From assembly GCA_013399875.1 (NCBI GenBank), contig VXAZ01007626.1, positions 186,001 to 250,000 of the forward strand: a stretch of 64,000 nucleotides of DNA, written 5' to 3'. The notes below the pieces were generated by a model. That model saw nothing but the letters and a program-made list of their open reading frames with translations. It ran no database searches and had not been told where the DNA came from. The first letter of the stretch is position 1. Each line of letters starts with the position of its first letter. A program made the translations under genes and the position numbers. Below are positions 24,301 to 39,300 of this stretch, in pieces. This DNA comes from Gymnorhina tibicen (lineage: Eukaryota > Chordata > Aves > Passeriformes > Artamidae).

Positions 24301-27300
24301 GTTTTCCCTGCACCCTTCATTTTCGTGTAAGGTTTTTTATACCCGATCCTAACACACTTCAGCAAGAACAAACCAGGTAACTTCTGTTTGATGTTTGCTT
24401 CCATGAACTAGGAATGTGTCTTGCCCATGTCTGCAGCTTGGCAAATTATACTTTATTACATGGATAACTTTGTATAACTCTTGGTATTGAATGCATTTGG
24501 AATGGAGAGCTTGATGCCATGCTCGTGAGTAGTTTCTGATATACACAGCCTACAACTCCAAGATACAGCTGGAGTATAAGTTAGTACAAAGATGTAGATT
24601 GAAAAAGTACGTTTATTTGCATCTTGAATTTTTTTTTTTTTTTTGAGTCTACATGCCCTATGTCTATCTATCTTAGAAGTTTTGTATCAACNATTTCCAT
24701 CTTGAATTTTTTTTTTTTTTTTTGAGTCTACATGCCCTATGTCTATCTATCTTAGAAGTTTTGTATCAACACTGAGTCAGTTTTGAACATGTGTAGTAGA
24801 TTTAATGCTGAGGGTGTGGGAGGGTGGGGTTTATTTTTTTTTGGGAAGAACAGATAACAGTTCTTGTTTTCTAGTTTGCCCATTACTTGTAACATGGAAA
24901 GATATATAATGCTTCAGTTTACAGTAGACCTCTAAGGTTTTCTTTTTTAACCTATCTCTGAGTTTTTGGGGTGGTGTGGCACATGAATTATAAGAAATTT
25001 TCAATTAATTTTTCACAAGATTTTAGTTGAATACTTTTTTTTGTTCAGTGCCTGTTATTTGGTGTTTAGAATTTGAAGGCACACATTAATCTGGTCATTA
25101 ATCTGGCATTTCTGTAGTGCTTTCATTGCTTATTAATTTCAGTGACTTGGGAATATAGATAGTACAACATGTGAAATTATATTTCTGGAAGAAAATTTAG
25201 CTTTTGACCTGTTTTAGCATTTATTACTCATTTAGTTTCAATCTGTTCTGCAGTTTAAAACTGAAATTATTCTAAGATCTGCTCTTTAAGGTTCTTCACA
25301 TGCCCACTCTTCAGTATCGCTCTCGACTAACATTGTCAAACACACTAATAAGAGGAAGACTGAACTGGTCTTGGAGAACTGTTTAAGAGCTTTTTGTCAG
25401 CATATGCTGCTAGAGAAATGTCTCATCCTTCATTGAGTATCTCCAAGATAGACTGTCACAGTCAACCTTGATTGAGATTTGGGGTGTTTTGCCCTTTTAT
25501 TTTTAAATTTTTTTAAGTTTCATTCAAAATGAGTATTCCAGGGAGAAAAAGAGCCCAGTTCAGTAGTGGTTTGGTTTTCGTAGTGTTAATTGCGACGTTA
25601 ATACTGTGGCCCTGGAGTTGCAGTAGAGATTGCCAAAGATCCTTAAAATGTTATGAGAGTGAGTGGGTGTATGATTGCATATTTGTAAATGCCACTAATA
25701 TTTGTTCATCTGTTTGTATAGTTTGCTGGGAAATCGAATGAAATAAAGCTAATATATGTAGCTATTTAAATCATACCATTTAAAAATAAATGCACATTTG
25801 TTTCTTTTCCAAAAAAATCTTTTCTAGGCATTTATTCTTTCTGCAGTTGAAGACTGATATTGCAGAAGGAAGGTAATAAGAAGAACCTTCAGTTTCTCTA
25901 TAATTCTTTTAAAAATAAAATTAAAAAGCCTTTTACCTGAGGGTATTGTTGCTGTAAAATTATCCCAACTGATTATCCCAATTATCCCAAAAATATGCCT
26001 TGTGAAACACTGCTTTAATGGAAAATCACATTGCTAGGAAATGTTAAAAATTTTCACATAGCTCACTTATTGAGAACAGTTTAGAAGTCTGTTGTGAATG
26101 AGCTGTAGGAGATGCTATATGTCAACAGGCACAACATCAGCCACAGAGATATTGATGCAAGGCTTGGTGTGCCAGGCATGGAATTCCAAACCTGGGGACC
26201 TGCTACCTAGTGCAGTAATCAGAAGGGAGTATCTGAGGGCAGTTCATGCTATTGTTTCTCATGATTTCAGGGTTTTATTACCTATATGGTGGGCATTTAC
26301 CCAGTGGTTTCTTTGGCTGTGATTTCTGCGTGTTTGTACATTATGAAAAAATAAAAAGGAAAACACGGTCCAAGTATTTTCTGCCAAATGTCAGTTGCCT
26401 ATAGGTGTTGGCTTTTTTTCTTTTATAGAGTCAGTTTGGTTGTAAGATCAGAGCTATCTTTGTGCTTGGCATTTGGCTAAATTTAGTGTTTGTGCCTAGT
26501 TTTATATATACCAGAATGCAGCTATTAAAGTAATGTTCAGAGCTCCATGAAAATGTCTTCTCCTTTTTCTTTCCTGAATAAGCATCCAGCAAGAATTTTA
26601 GCATGTCCTTTTCCAGTTAGTTGCTACCATTCACTTAAGGAGCTGTTTAATATCCAGTTGTCCTGTGCTTTAACAATCAAACTTAGTAAGAAAAAATCAG
26701 ATACTCTTTGAAGTTAAATTAGTCTTCTCATAGTGAACTAATTGCGAGACATTTTTAATAAGACATATGTACAGCCTATGTCTGAACAAAATTATTTCCT
26801 CTCATTTCCAGGTTGTCATGCCCCATTAGTTCTGCTGTTGTCCTGGCATCATATGCAGTACAATGTAAGTAATAACCAATCATTATTTTGTTAATAAGTT
26901 GATTTGACCAACTACCTTCTTGGCTGTTAGTGAAAAGTCAGGACAGATTTCTTTCCTTATATATTTGTGCAGAGTATTCAATATGCAGATGCAGGTTATT
27001 AAAGCAGCCTCTAGAGACAGTCTAAATAGAAAAAACATACTTCTTAGGCCTGTAAAAAAAAAAAAAAGTTTATACAAGAATAATGTTGTTATTTATGTGT
27101 GCCTCTACTGCTGACGAAAAGTCAGGTTTGCATTGTCAGTGGACAAACAAAACAGTGAAACTTACTGTATGTTACAATAGCTACGAGAAAACATTCCAAG
27201 GGAATAAGTGATCATCTAGAGAACAGTTAAGAGGAAGGTAAACTCATGATTAAGAAACTACAGTGTTCTTACCTAATGTTTGTTTCATGGAATTTGGTTT

Positions 27301-30300
27301 GTTAGTTGTATAAACTGGCCCTTTGCAATACATTTAAGGTGACTCTACATATAAGAACTTACGTCCTTCTCATCTGCCTTCAACTGGCAAAAAAAATTCA
27401 AATGATGATACTAGAAAAACATCTTCTGTAGGAAAACCAAATTGGAGTCTGATCCAATGCCTCACAAGCATCCTCAATAGATAGTGAAAAACAGCTGGAG
27501 GAAGACCTTTCTCATTAAACAAATAAAGAAAAAAAACCAGGTTGAGGGTTTAGTGGAATTTGCATATTTGTTAAAATAGTCAGGGGAAAGTATGCAAGAA
27601 TAGTTGTGTAACTATTTGGCTGAATCTTCATTTCTTTTATGGAAAGGCTAACAAGGCCCACAGAAACAACTGAGGTAATTTTTGTTTGAAATAAGGACCA
27701 AGCTAAAATAATTAAAGTATGGTTTTCAGAGAAGAATGTGCTAAACTCTTAGTATCTATCAAAACCCTAAGAGACTATGAAACATTTGCTTTTATGTTTA
27801 AGCATGTCATATGTCACACTCTTTTATAAAATGAAACTGCAATCAGATTCAAGCTTCAGTGAGAACAGTTGAAACCAGAAAAATTTTCCATAGTAGGTGG
27901 CAGTCCCAATTTTGTAGCTGAATGAAGTTCATCCTGCTCTGGTGTTCCTGAGGCCCAGTAAGGGCACTTGAAGGCTGAAACACTCTGCACCATTAGGATT
28001 GCTAAATGAACTACTGGTGATCCAATTGTGCTAGAGCTCAAAAATGAAGAATGCAAAGGTTTTATCACAAAGTGAAATTAATCATGCCATATCTAGTGTA
28101 CCCCAAATCCCAAAGTAGTTCCTGTTTCCCCTTCCGTTTTATGACTGTTCTCTTTTTAGTGCTCAGGCTAGGATACCTACTAATGCAGTTATCTGTACTA
28201 AAGAAGAATGATAGAAGGACAGTGAAGATTGTCAAAGGGTGCTAGCGTGTTTTAGTCTTTCTCTTTCATGGTGGATTCTAGATTTCCCATTGAGCTATTT
28301 GCCTGTGTTTCCTAACTCCTGATAGTGCTGCTTTTACCAGGTGGTAGGGTTTTTTTTGGTTTCTTTTTCTTTTTTAATTAAAAAAAGCCAAAGCACAAAA
28401 AACCCAAAAACCAAAAGTAACCATTTTTTTTTCTGATGTCCTTTCTGTTGCTGTTTGTATGATACTGATATTTATTCTCTGCCTTGATAAAGAATGAAAT
28501 GTTTAATAGAAAGACATATTCCCCTAAGGTTTTCTTTTTTCTTTTTGCTTTTACCTGAAGATGGTGGCATAGGAAAGACATTTTTGAAATCCAAGGGTTT
28601 CAGTCTCCTTACTGAGTCATGTTTGCTGTGATTCCTGTCAACTGAAATTGTTTTAAGTAGTTTTCTGTTACTGTTTTAATTTCTAATCATACTTAGTAAA
28701 GAGACCTGAAGTTCTTGGGTATGAGGTAGCTGCTTATGAGAAATCCATTGTCTGAGGTAGCCATGAATCAGTTCTACCTGAGCTGTTTACTGCCACTTCT
28801 TGGTGGCTTTCAGGCTGCTCTCTCCTTCTGTAGCTTCCCTTGTATGCAGAAGGGGAAATCCTTGTTGTCTGACAACATTGTGGGTTGTTTGTTTAAAAGG
28901 TGTAGCAGTTGTTGCTGATGGGAGGGCTGAAGCAGATCTCTTTCACAGTGTATGAAGTCTGGTGTTTGATATTTCTGCTCTTGCTTCTAAACTGAAGTTT
29001 TTCCATGTGCTGGTTGTATGGTTGGCCTTCAGCGGCTTTGTGTGAGTTTTGCAAGGGGATAGTTTTTGGTGGTATCTGCTGTGCTGCTGGAATGCTGCTT
29101 CTCTATAGTGCCCTTTGCGCAGGCATTTGGGTTCAGCACTGTGGTTCTGAAATAAAGCTGTGACGCGTCCCTCTGCTTCAGTACGCCCTGCGTTTCCTGG
29201 TGGTGCTAAGTTACAGGGGAATGCAAGTGCGTGTGAATGCTGTGTCTAAATAACATGTGACTGAACCTGATTACGAACATAGTTCAGACACTTCAAGAAT
29301 AAGTTGTTGGTGTATTATCAGGAATGTGCTTTGTGATGAAGTGATCAGTGGATTTTGCAATCTTTTTTTTTCAAGAAGAACTTGTTAAGGTGCATTTCAA
29401 ATAATTTCATCATTGTGAAGTTGGAAGGATACACTCATACCAAAAAATCTTAATGATAAATCGTGTGTTTTTACTAGTGTAAAATGGGAATGCTGTACCA
29501 TCTATAAGACCAAATAAGGAAACCTATACAGTACGTCTATTCCTTTTTTTTTATTTCAAATGTCACAAAGCTGATTTAGCACCAGTTGTTTTCTATCACT
29601 TCACGTAGTAAATTGCTGTTTCCAGGCTGTTGTTTAAATGCCCAGCTACTGGTATGTAAGAAGTCCCATGGGTTTCGTGAGAATATTCTCTTATGTTAAT
29701 AAATCCATTACTGACTTGGGACTTGAATCTGAAGCACAGCAATAAAGCCAACAAAGATATTATGAATGCTTGTAAGCTTGTTTCTTTCCCGAGCATCAGT
29801 TGCTTTTGTCTCCTGTGGTATTGCTCCTCTCAGCCCTGCTTTGAGAACCAGGAATTGTCTATACCACACTCTTATCTGTCTTTGGGAGTGTGTTCAGAAA
29901 GGGGTTGACTGGTTGCTAGGGATTCAAATGGATTTTAACCTCTTCTAAGGAGAGGAAGGCTAGTGAGGATGAGGAGTCAAGGAAAGCTGAGCCTAGTGTG
30001 AAAGTCTCTCAGGAATGGGGAATAAGAGAGTTAGAATTTTGGGAATGCCGTAAGACTGATATCCCAGAGGTTAGAGGTGGGCTGTAAGACTTAGAGAAAC
30101 AGCAACAGCAGCTCCACAGTGAGGCCTGACTCTTTCTTCTAACTTGCCTTCATTTTGCCTCACTTCATAGAAATTAGATTGAAACCTCAGACTTTCTTTC
30201 CCATTATGGAGACCTCTCTCTTTTCATGTTTAACATTTGGGGATTTTTCTCTATGTGTGCTCCCCACTCATGCTTTCTTGAAGTGAAATAGTGCTCAGAA

Positions 30301-33300
30301 GAACACCTTGTGTAAGCTGAGAGATTTGCTTACAAATCAGCCAGGTTTCTGCTTCTTTCCAGAGCATCTTTAACGCTTGTGCCTTAGAATCAAAATCATA
30401 CTGGATTAATAGAGAGAACTTTGAGCTGAATTTCCATTGTTTGAAATTACTTACTAGATGTGTTGGGTAATCTGAGAACTGCATGCATGTCATATCTGTT
30501 CTTCTGAAGCCTGCATGAGTGCTGTTCAGTGACAGGTACTTTTATCATATCTTACAGTACCTGTCATCAGCAGTGCCAGTGTTATACGTGTGATGGTCAT
30601 GAAACTCACAATACAAGAATCAGCTTGGAGAGATTAATTGAAATACATTCCCATTTCCTTCCATATGGTTCACTGAATTCTAGATTGCTGCTCCTGAGCT
30701 TGCTAGCATCTCCGTACAACAGATCTTCTAAGAGTGTCCTGATTGTTTACATACAGCAACTTTCCAGCTCGTTTGGGCTTGTTTTCCTTAATTATATTTT
30801 ACAGTTATGTTAGGCAATACAGAGGCCACTTCAGGAGATCATTGCTTCAAGTATTGTTTATGTGATGATCTTCAATTAAGCCACAAATAATTTTTTGAAC
30901 TGTAACACTTCAAAACAAGGTACGATCTCCAGAGCAGAGAACCCTAGATTAGGATATTGGCCAGTGCTGTAGCTGAAGGAGCTGACTTTCTGCAGTGCCT
31001 CATAGAATTGATACTATTCTTCTGTATTTTTAAGCTGGATGAACCTATTAAATAATTTTGTGCAACATAACTAAAAAGGGGGAAAGAAGAGTTTCCCAAG
31101 GTCAAGGCCCATATAACACAATATTACACTCATGGTAATGAGCTCAAGTTGCGCCAGGGAAGGTTTAGGTTCTGTATTAGGACAAATTTCTTCACCAAAA
31201 GGGCTGTCAGGCTTTGGAAGAGGCTGTCCAGGAAAGTGGACGAGTCATCATCCCAGGAGGTATTTTAAAAATGTGTAGATGTGGCACTGAGGGACGTGGT
31301 TTAGTGATGGTTTTGGCAGTGCTGGGTTAAGGGTTGGACTCAGTGATCTTAGAGGTCTTGTCCAACCCAAATGATTTTGTGATTCTCAAATGAGTAGTGG
31401 TGAATACTGAGAAACAACATATATGGCAGAGGATCAGATGCATTAGTTTGGCAAAACCTCACAGTGTTTTGGGAGTACTGGTAACTATTCCTTTAAGTCT
31501 TTAATCCCAATACTTTCTCAAAACGAATACTCTTTGGATTATACTTTGCTTTTCTCAATACTTTTTTTGATTGTGTCTATATGGTTTCTGAAGTACACGT
31601 TGTATTTGAGATGCAGAAACAGCAACTCAGTATAATTTACAGTTTCTAATTTGTTTCTTCCTTTTCCTTGAGACTATTTCTTTGTGGTTTTGTTTAACTG
31701 TGTCTGGGTTTTGAGCTGTTGATTTTTATTTTTTAGTTCTTCTAATAAAAGGCATTACAATGACTGGCTCATTTTTCATTCTGGAGTGGTAAATAACTTG
31801 GAGACTACCATTGTTGTGTATGCATAGTTTTCTTTTTTTTTCCCTACAAATGTCCCTTTGTTTTTATTAATGCCTAATTTCTCATTCTGTCTTACCACAA
31901 AATGGCCAACTGTTGTAAGTGGTCATAAGCAGCTATTTACAGTCATGCCTAGGCTGAACATTTTGTCAGGGCTCTTGAGTGTGAAGCACTATTTCCTTTT
32001 ACAAAACAAGTTAGTTTTAACTCACATGATAGCTAGTTCTACTTGTCCAGTAGGGACATCACAATTACTTAGTGGCTGAGTGGGTTAGTGTTCATGTTCT
32101 CATCCTTATTTGGATACAGGTTCCACTTGTTGAAACACCTTTCCTTCTCTCAACATTCACTTCTGAGGGTTTTGTCCTTTTAGGAATTTCTCTCTGAAAC
32201 CTTTTTCAACATGGTGTCTTTTTGCTCATTCCAATGGACCTTTTTAATCTGTCTTTAATAAGTGTCTACATTTCTATGTTGGTTCTTTGAAACTGAATTC
32301 TGCTGTAGCAACTTGTTTTCTGATTCCAGAGACATTTTAATATGTTGAATGTTTTGTAGTTACTGTTGAGAAACAGTTTATGCTAGGAAGTTCATCTTTC
32401 TTCTGTTCTCTTTTTGTGCCAAAAAGCAATCACTTAAAATTTCTAAACTGCTTAAATTGTATAGATTAAGATCTTTTCTTTCTGTACCTCAGTCCTCATA
32501 TAATCATTAGCCTTTAATACTACATTTCACCCTCACCTCAAGCACGTGAGTCATTATTTCTGTCCTGATTTGGAGGCCAGTCGTGTGATAATAAATATGC
32601 TTTAATCCTGAACTGCAGTTTTATATCTGAGGATTTTTACAATTTATGTGCTAGACTTGTCCTGTTGTTTGGTTATTTTCTGTTCCCCTGGGAACCTGAT
32701 CTTCATATGTAGTTATCCTTTTTTTAAAACAGGCAACTCAATTCACTTTTGTGCTGTAGTCGTGTGACCTAAAATATTAAACTTGCAAAAAAGTTATGAA
32801 TTCAATATGAACCTGTTTGATTCTTTTCTAGTGCACTTCTCAGGTCTATAGAAAGTTGATATTAAACCAGTTTTCAAATACTAGCTTTTGCAGGCATTTC
32901 TTTGGACCAATTTGTCCATAAGATCTATGACTGATTTCTCATCATGGCTAGCCATGAGCCATTCATACATTTCCCTTATGTCTGAAGTTACTTGAAATGC
33001 CCATGTGCTAGTGCTATTACTTGGTATGCAAATCTTCTTAGTGTTATTTACAAGCAAAGTCCGTAGAATTGGAGAACGATATGTCATCTGCACCTTGAAG
33101 GGTATCTAAACAAATTACTTTTGAAAAAAGTATGACGAATATATAACTTGTTTAGACTTCAATAAAGCGTAGACAGATCCTATGCTCTGTAAACATATAT
33201 GATCTCAAGACTTGTGTTTCAAGCACTTATAAGCTCGTTTGTAGAACTAGTGTTTTGGTATGTCAACATGGCTACTTGGCTATTGAACTCTTCTTTACTA

Positions 33301-36300
33301 GGAATTAAAAGATAAATGTCCTCTTATTATTGAATATGGCCTTCTAAATGAATGGTCCAGCATATTCCTGTCTTTAAAGCCTTTCATATTAGATATAGAA
33401 CTCTAAAATACAATATTCTGATATTCAGATATCCGGGGTTTCTTTGTTTTTTGACTCATCCTTGGTTCCATTTTCTCTCACTTTATATCGTCTGCCAGTT
33501 GTAATAAATTAAAGACCAACAGTGGTCTAGAATGGAGAGAGGTAAAAATATGCTTATTTTTATACTGTAGCTTTATCTTCATTGAGTCAGTACCTGCTGA
33601 CTTGTGATAAGAGCAGAAACTATGTCAGGAGAAACTCAGATTAGAAATAGGTCCTTAATATTTCCTGCCCTTCTGCTCTCTTCTGGAGAAATCCAGTAAA
33701 GAGATAGAAGCATCATGGGTTATTATTCTTGCCAACATCTTGATATGTCCTAACTTTTTTTTCCTACTTGGATAATTAAATCTCACACAAGATCATTAGT
33801 CTTGCAAGATGTTTCTCTTCTACTGTAACAGCTGGCTAGGGAGTTGGAGAAGCTAAATTGCTCCCCTTGTTGGCATGGCCTCAGGTAGCTAGGAGGAAGA
33901 GGGAAAAAAACCTAAGTAGCCTATTTCGAAGATTAGAAAGAAGACTATACCTCAAAATGTATGAAGGAATAACAGTTGTCCTCTTCAGAGAAGATAAAAT
34001 TACAGTAAAAAGATCTTGTCCTTTTGCAAAGAAAATTGAAGTGGAAAACTACATTACCTTATTCCTGGCAATCTGGTCTTTTCCCATTGGCAAGAATGGA
34101 ATTGAAACTGGCTGCAACAAACCATAAATGTGTTGATTGTTTCATAGAAAAGATGGGTTGTGTTAATGACTTGTAAAGGAAAGGATCCACATCAACTACT
34201 ATCATCTCTGAAACTGCGGGTTTTATTTTACACGGTTACTAGCATACTACTTAGTTCTAAAAGTTCCCATTTTTGCTTTTATCATTGTTGCTTTAGTCTT
34301 AGCTTTGGCATGCTTGGACTTTTGTTAATATATGGATATTTCTAAAAATTATTTCAGTTTCTTGTGATACTTCTGCATCTTCTGACTTGGTTTGGGGTAT
34401 TTTTTTTTGTTTGGTTTGGTTTTTCTCGTTCTTGTTTTTCTGTTCTTCTTCAGATAATTTGACAGTAATGTTCAAATATGTGTTTTGGTTTTAATGGTAA
34501 ATATTTAGTCTTTTGCCTGCCATTCTTCTAACTAATTTAAAGTTAAGGTAACTTTTAAAAGAAAGAACTAAGCATGCAAGAACATCTGCATTTAAAGTAA
34601 ATTAGTTACTCTTTATCATTCCCTTTCTGATTTAAATATTTCTCTTGATGCAGACAATTAGGTGTGCAACAATATTAGCTTTTGACTGCATTTGCCTGGG
34701 AATTGAGTTGTATCATAGTAGTTCAATTTTCTGGGCCATGTAAATCATGCTGTTTGAATATATCAGTGGCAAATATTAGTTATCCCCTGCATTACAGATC
34801 CTACATAATTACTGTAGGTATAAGTTATTTCTGATGTACCTCTCCTACCCCTCAACTTGAATCATTTAAATATCTCTTTTTTTCTTTTTTTTTTTTTTTA
34901 TTTTCTGGAAAATAGTGTTAATATTATTGATAGTATATCCTAAAAGTATGCTCTTGTACTTTGATTACCTTGAGGGGCTTTCTGTGCTGAGTTTCTTGCA
35001 GCCTATGAGTTACTTTCTTTTGTGTTAATTTGCAAATCATACCAATAACTGCTGGAAAACTTTAAGGCTTTATAATCACTACTTCATGCTCCTCATGAAA
35101 AAGAAGATTAGTACACGTTATAGTTATTTACTTTTTGTAGCAGCTTGATAATGTTATGTGTAAATCAGCAGTTATTTCACATGTTCTGTTAAGTAATTCA
35201 CAGCTGAATTTCTAGGACAGTGCCATAGTAGAGTGATTTCCACCTGAATTTGTGAAGAGTAGATGCTTTCTAAGTGACAGATCTTGTTGAAGCCTTCTAA
35301 TATGTCATAGTCAAGTAAATGTGTCAAATTGATTTCATTTGCCATCTCTTACTGAAGCAATTTGGTGTACTTTGATGTTATACTACTGCATGTCTATGCT
35401 GGCACAGCACATGATGTCTGTCTGGTGCTGTTACAGCTTATGGTGCAAAAGTGGGGCTATATAAGTAACTAAATAAAGTACTGAGTCATTCAGTGCCTGA
35501 GATTGTAGTTATGGTAAGTGTATTTTGAAAAAAATCTTTCTTCACTGGTGTCATACAATTCCTTATGTATGTTGGGATATAATTGGTAATTCCTGCATTT
35601 CCCCATATGTGTACATGTTTTAATGAGAACGAATTTCTTCCTAACAATAATCCAATTAACTATGGAAACTTTGTGTATGTGTTTCTTGTTTCTTAACAGC
35701 ACAACTTGGAGACTATAATGCTTCAGTGCATTGTTCAGGATATCTGTCAAATTACAACTTTATACCGGAGCAGAACAAAGATTTTCTTACCAAAGTAGAA
35801 ACGCTACACGAGCAACACAGGTAATGTGAACTTTTAGTTCTCTTGAACTTTTAAAGAAAAAAACTTTAGAACTCTTGAGCTTTTAAAGAAAAAAGATGTC
35901 AAAAGGAAGACTCAAGTTCTTAGTAGTTTCATTGCAACAGCCAGTTGTATTTCACATAGCTTCTGTTAAATGAAATAGTTTGGTTTAGCATAAAGGTGCT
36001 AGATTAATTATATTCAGAGTATAATGCTAATGTGTTGAAACATTTATAAATTTCTAGTTATAACCTCCAGTAGATCAGTTAGCCTTATGCATTATTAAAG
36101 GCAACAATCTAAAACACTATACTAGGTGTTTGAGGGGTTTTCTGGATGAAGGACATTTGATCATTTTTCAAAATCTGTAATTTTTTTTGTCTATATATGT
36201 GGAAAAAAACTCCAGTAAACACCATAACCATAAAACACTTCAATTAACTTTGTGCTTTCGCTCCCCTCTCCTGAGTGTAATAACAAAGGCTGCAACAGAT

Positions 36301-39300
36301 TATTCCAGTCGGTGCGCTGCTAATTATTTTTTCTGACCCTGCTGATTTGTCTCTTGTAAGACTGCAGCTTTGGAATTACTGGTGTTGATCAGATACTTGC
36401 AAGCTGAATGCAAATATGCCAATCTAAGAAATTGTCTGTGAGCAAATGAAATCCAAATCTCTGTAGACTTGTTTTCTCTGTATCTTAGCTGCAGCAGAGC
36501 TAAATTCCCCGCTGTCTTAATTTCTTTGATTTATACCCTGAAATATTTCCATTTTCATATCTTCCTAATGTCCCTCAGCTGTTTTTTTTCTCGATACTCT
36601 TACTTTTCCCTCTATTTTCTTTACTGCTAGTGGGTGTAGTGAGTAGTTCTGAACGTCACGTGTGCTCCCTAGCAGTTGAGAACATGTGTTATCATTTATG
36701 TGGCAAAAGAAGATAACCACGAACTCTTAACTCCAACTGTCCTTTCTGTTGGAGTTACTAATCTGGACTGCTTTCTGAACAGTTCAGGTTCAGGAACACA
36801 ATAGCTGTTGGCTCTACTCCTTCCAAATTACTTTGCAGTTTCCAGTAGGCTCAGTAGTTTTTTGAGGGGGACTTTTAGACAGGAGTGAATAGATCTGCTT
36901 GTCTTTAGGAAGGTATTCTCATGGAGACATCTGAGGTAAGTTTCTGAAGAGTCTTGGAGTGGCTGGGTTGAGCTCATGTGTCGCTGTGTGGCCTGGCTGG
37001 TGGAGGAAACTGTTGCTTTTCCCTAAGAATTCCTGGCTCAGGAACTCCTGGCGGTGTCCGGGCACCTCGCATACAGCTTCTCTCTCACCGTGCGATGGAG
37101 GCACGCGGCCAAGCCCACACAGAGCTTGCTAGCTCGAGCGGTATCAGAAGTAAAGAGTCCAGAGATGGCTCTTGCGAGGCATCCGATGTTTATTCTGACC
37201 GGCACGCAGGCTGGCCAGGTAGCAAGAGAACGGTCTCCGCCCGCCAAGTTCTTTATCAAGGGACACAGACAGGGGAGGGACAACAGCTGAGGGCCAATGT
37301 GGTGTGACCCAAGGTTAGAGTGACTGTCTGGCTGCTGACCAACCAGGGGGACCCTCCTCACACAGGTCACAAGACCAGGTGAGGGGATCCTGGCCAGCTG
37401 TCTTGTGGGTGGTGTTAGATCTCTGAATTCACCCACCACTGAGCTGCTGAGCCCCCTGGTTCCCCAGCCATCCCAGCTGGTGGCTCGGGGACTACAACAC
37501 TCATGTATTTAGTGCTGTGCTAGCAAGAGACATAAAACTGGTTATGTCCTGCAGAGGAAAGTTCAGAAGTTACCACTGGTCCAGACTAGGGTGTGGTGGG
37601 GTCTGTTGGAAAGACTCCTTTCTTCTCTGGGTCCTTTCAGTGAAATCAATGCTTTCCTTGAGTGTCTTTGGTAGAGTGAAGCCTTCATGACTGAGAAGTT
37701 TAACTTCTGTATTGGAATTATCAGAGGTGTTGGTAATTGAAGATCTGAATAAAAATACAGAGTAGATTGGCCTGGAATAAATGTTTCTTTATTGTTTTAA
37801 CACTTTTTTTGAAACTTAGCTCTTAAGGCCAATTTACTTCAGAGTGCAAGGAGAGGCAGACAAATTATTGTTCATCCTGGCAGTATCTCCTGCATACTCC
37901 TTTAGCATTCGTAGACAATACTTAGGTCTGGGACATGAACTTGACTAGATCAGTGCCAAGAACATACTTGACAAGAATGGTTCTGGTGTTCACCAGAGCT
38001 GCTGGGAAGGAAAGATGGAAAAGAAGAATTTACTTTTTTACCCTTTGAGAGAACATTGTTGCTTTGGAATGAGATTTCTGCTAATCTGGAGTAAATAATA
38101 TTTGCTGTAAACCATATAGGTTATCTGTAAATTCTTATAGCTTTGAAATCAGTATTCTTAGATTACACGGTTTTAAACCCAACTCTATAAACATCTTTTC
38201 TTTTTTAATTCTTTGATAGACATTCATTCTGTGTCTATCCTTTGGGAAACTTTCACAAAGGAAAAGAAAAAGGCTTGAATTGCTGAAATACAGACTTGAG
38301 AAGTCATGTTATGTCTTGTGTTGTTATGTTTTGTAACTCAGTGCAAGATTTTTGTTACCTAGGTTTTATGAAGCATTGCAAAATCTGAGGAAGTATTCCC
38401 TGAGCAAGTCCATGTCATACTAACCAGTTTAGCTCAGTATGTAGCTGTTAAGAAAGCAACTGTTGCGTGTTGAACTGGTATAGCTTCAGAAATTTTCCTT
38501 CTTTGTTCATCCCTAAATCCATAGGGGGACTTTTCTGTATGTAGTTGGTTTTAACGTGGTTTTCCTGCTGTGTTTTGCTTAGTCGCATAAGCAGCCTGAG
38601 ATCTTAGGATGCAGATATTATCCAAATTGGTAAGGTTTTCATACTGCTTGCTAGATCTAGCCATCAGTTTGAAGAGAAGGATGCATTTGAAACTAAATAG
38701 GATGCTTATATTCCAGATGAGGTTCGTTAGTCCTGGGGTATCAACAACTATAAAAATTGGAACATCAAGACCAGTTTCCTCTTGCCTGTTTATCTCACTG
38801 AATAATTACCATCTGCTTAGGGACCTGCAGGTTTCATTTCACCTCTAATTGAGTAGGAGGGTGTAACAACAATGAGTAAAAAAACCTAAGTCTGTGCTGA
38901 GATACTTGCTGGCCCTTCAAGACACAAGGTCTGGTGTAGATGGAGTATGCAGATTGAGAATTAAAATTTGCAGGCATATCCTGTTGGTGTGCAGCAGACT
39001 TTCTGAACAAAGTACTTGAGCGAATTTTTGAAAATGACGGTATTGTACTCTGGCAAATATATTCAGCATCCTGTCATATAACAAAATGCCCATTTTGCAT
39101 TGATTTGCTTTTGTAATTTTCTGACACAGCGAAAGGGATAAGGTTTAAGAGATAAGGTTTTTAGGTCTACTAAAGTTTGGCAGAATCAAGGTGACAGTAG
39201 TCAGTGTCTGTGTAGATCTGAGAAACCAGTTTAGCTCAGGATTGTGACAAACTGCTCTTTTTTTTTGTCTTTGCTCTTCTGTTGCCGATATTATGACATT

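Noticed and set aside
37038..37439. 134-codon minus-strand open frame, the longest in the window
   Set aside because: It lies wholly within the solo LTR (36979-37499) and crosses its U3, R and U5. High GC content explains the missing stops.
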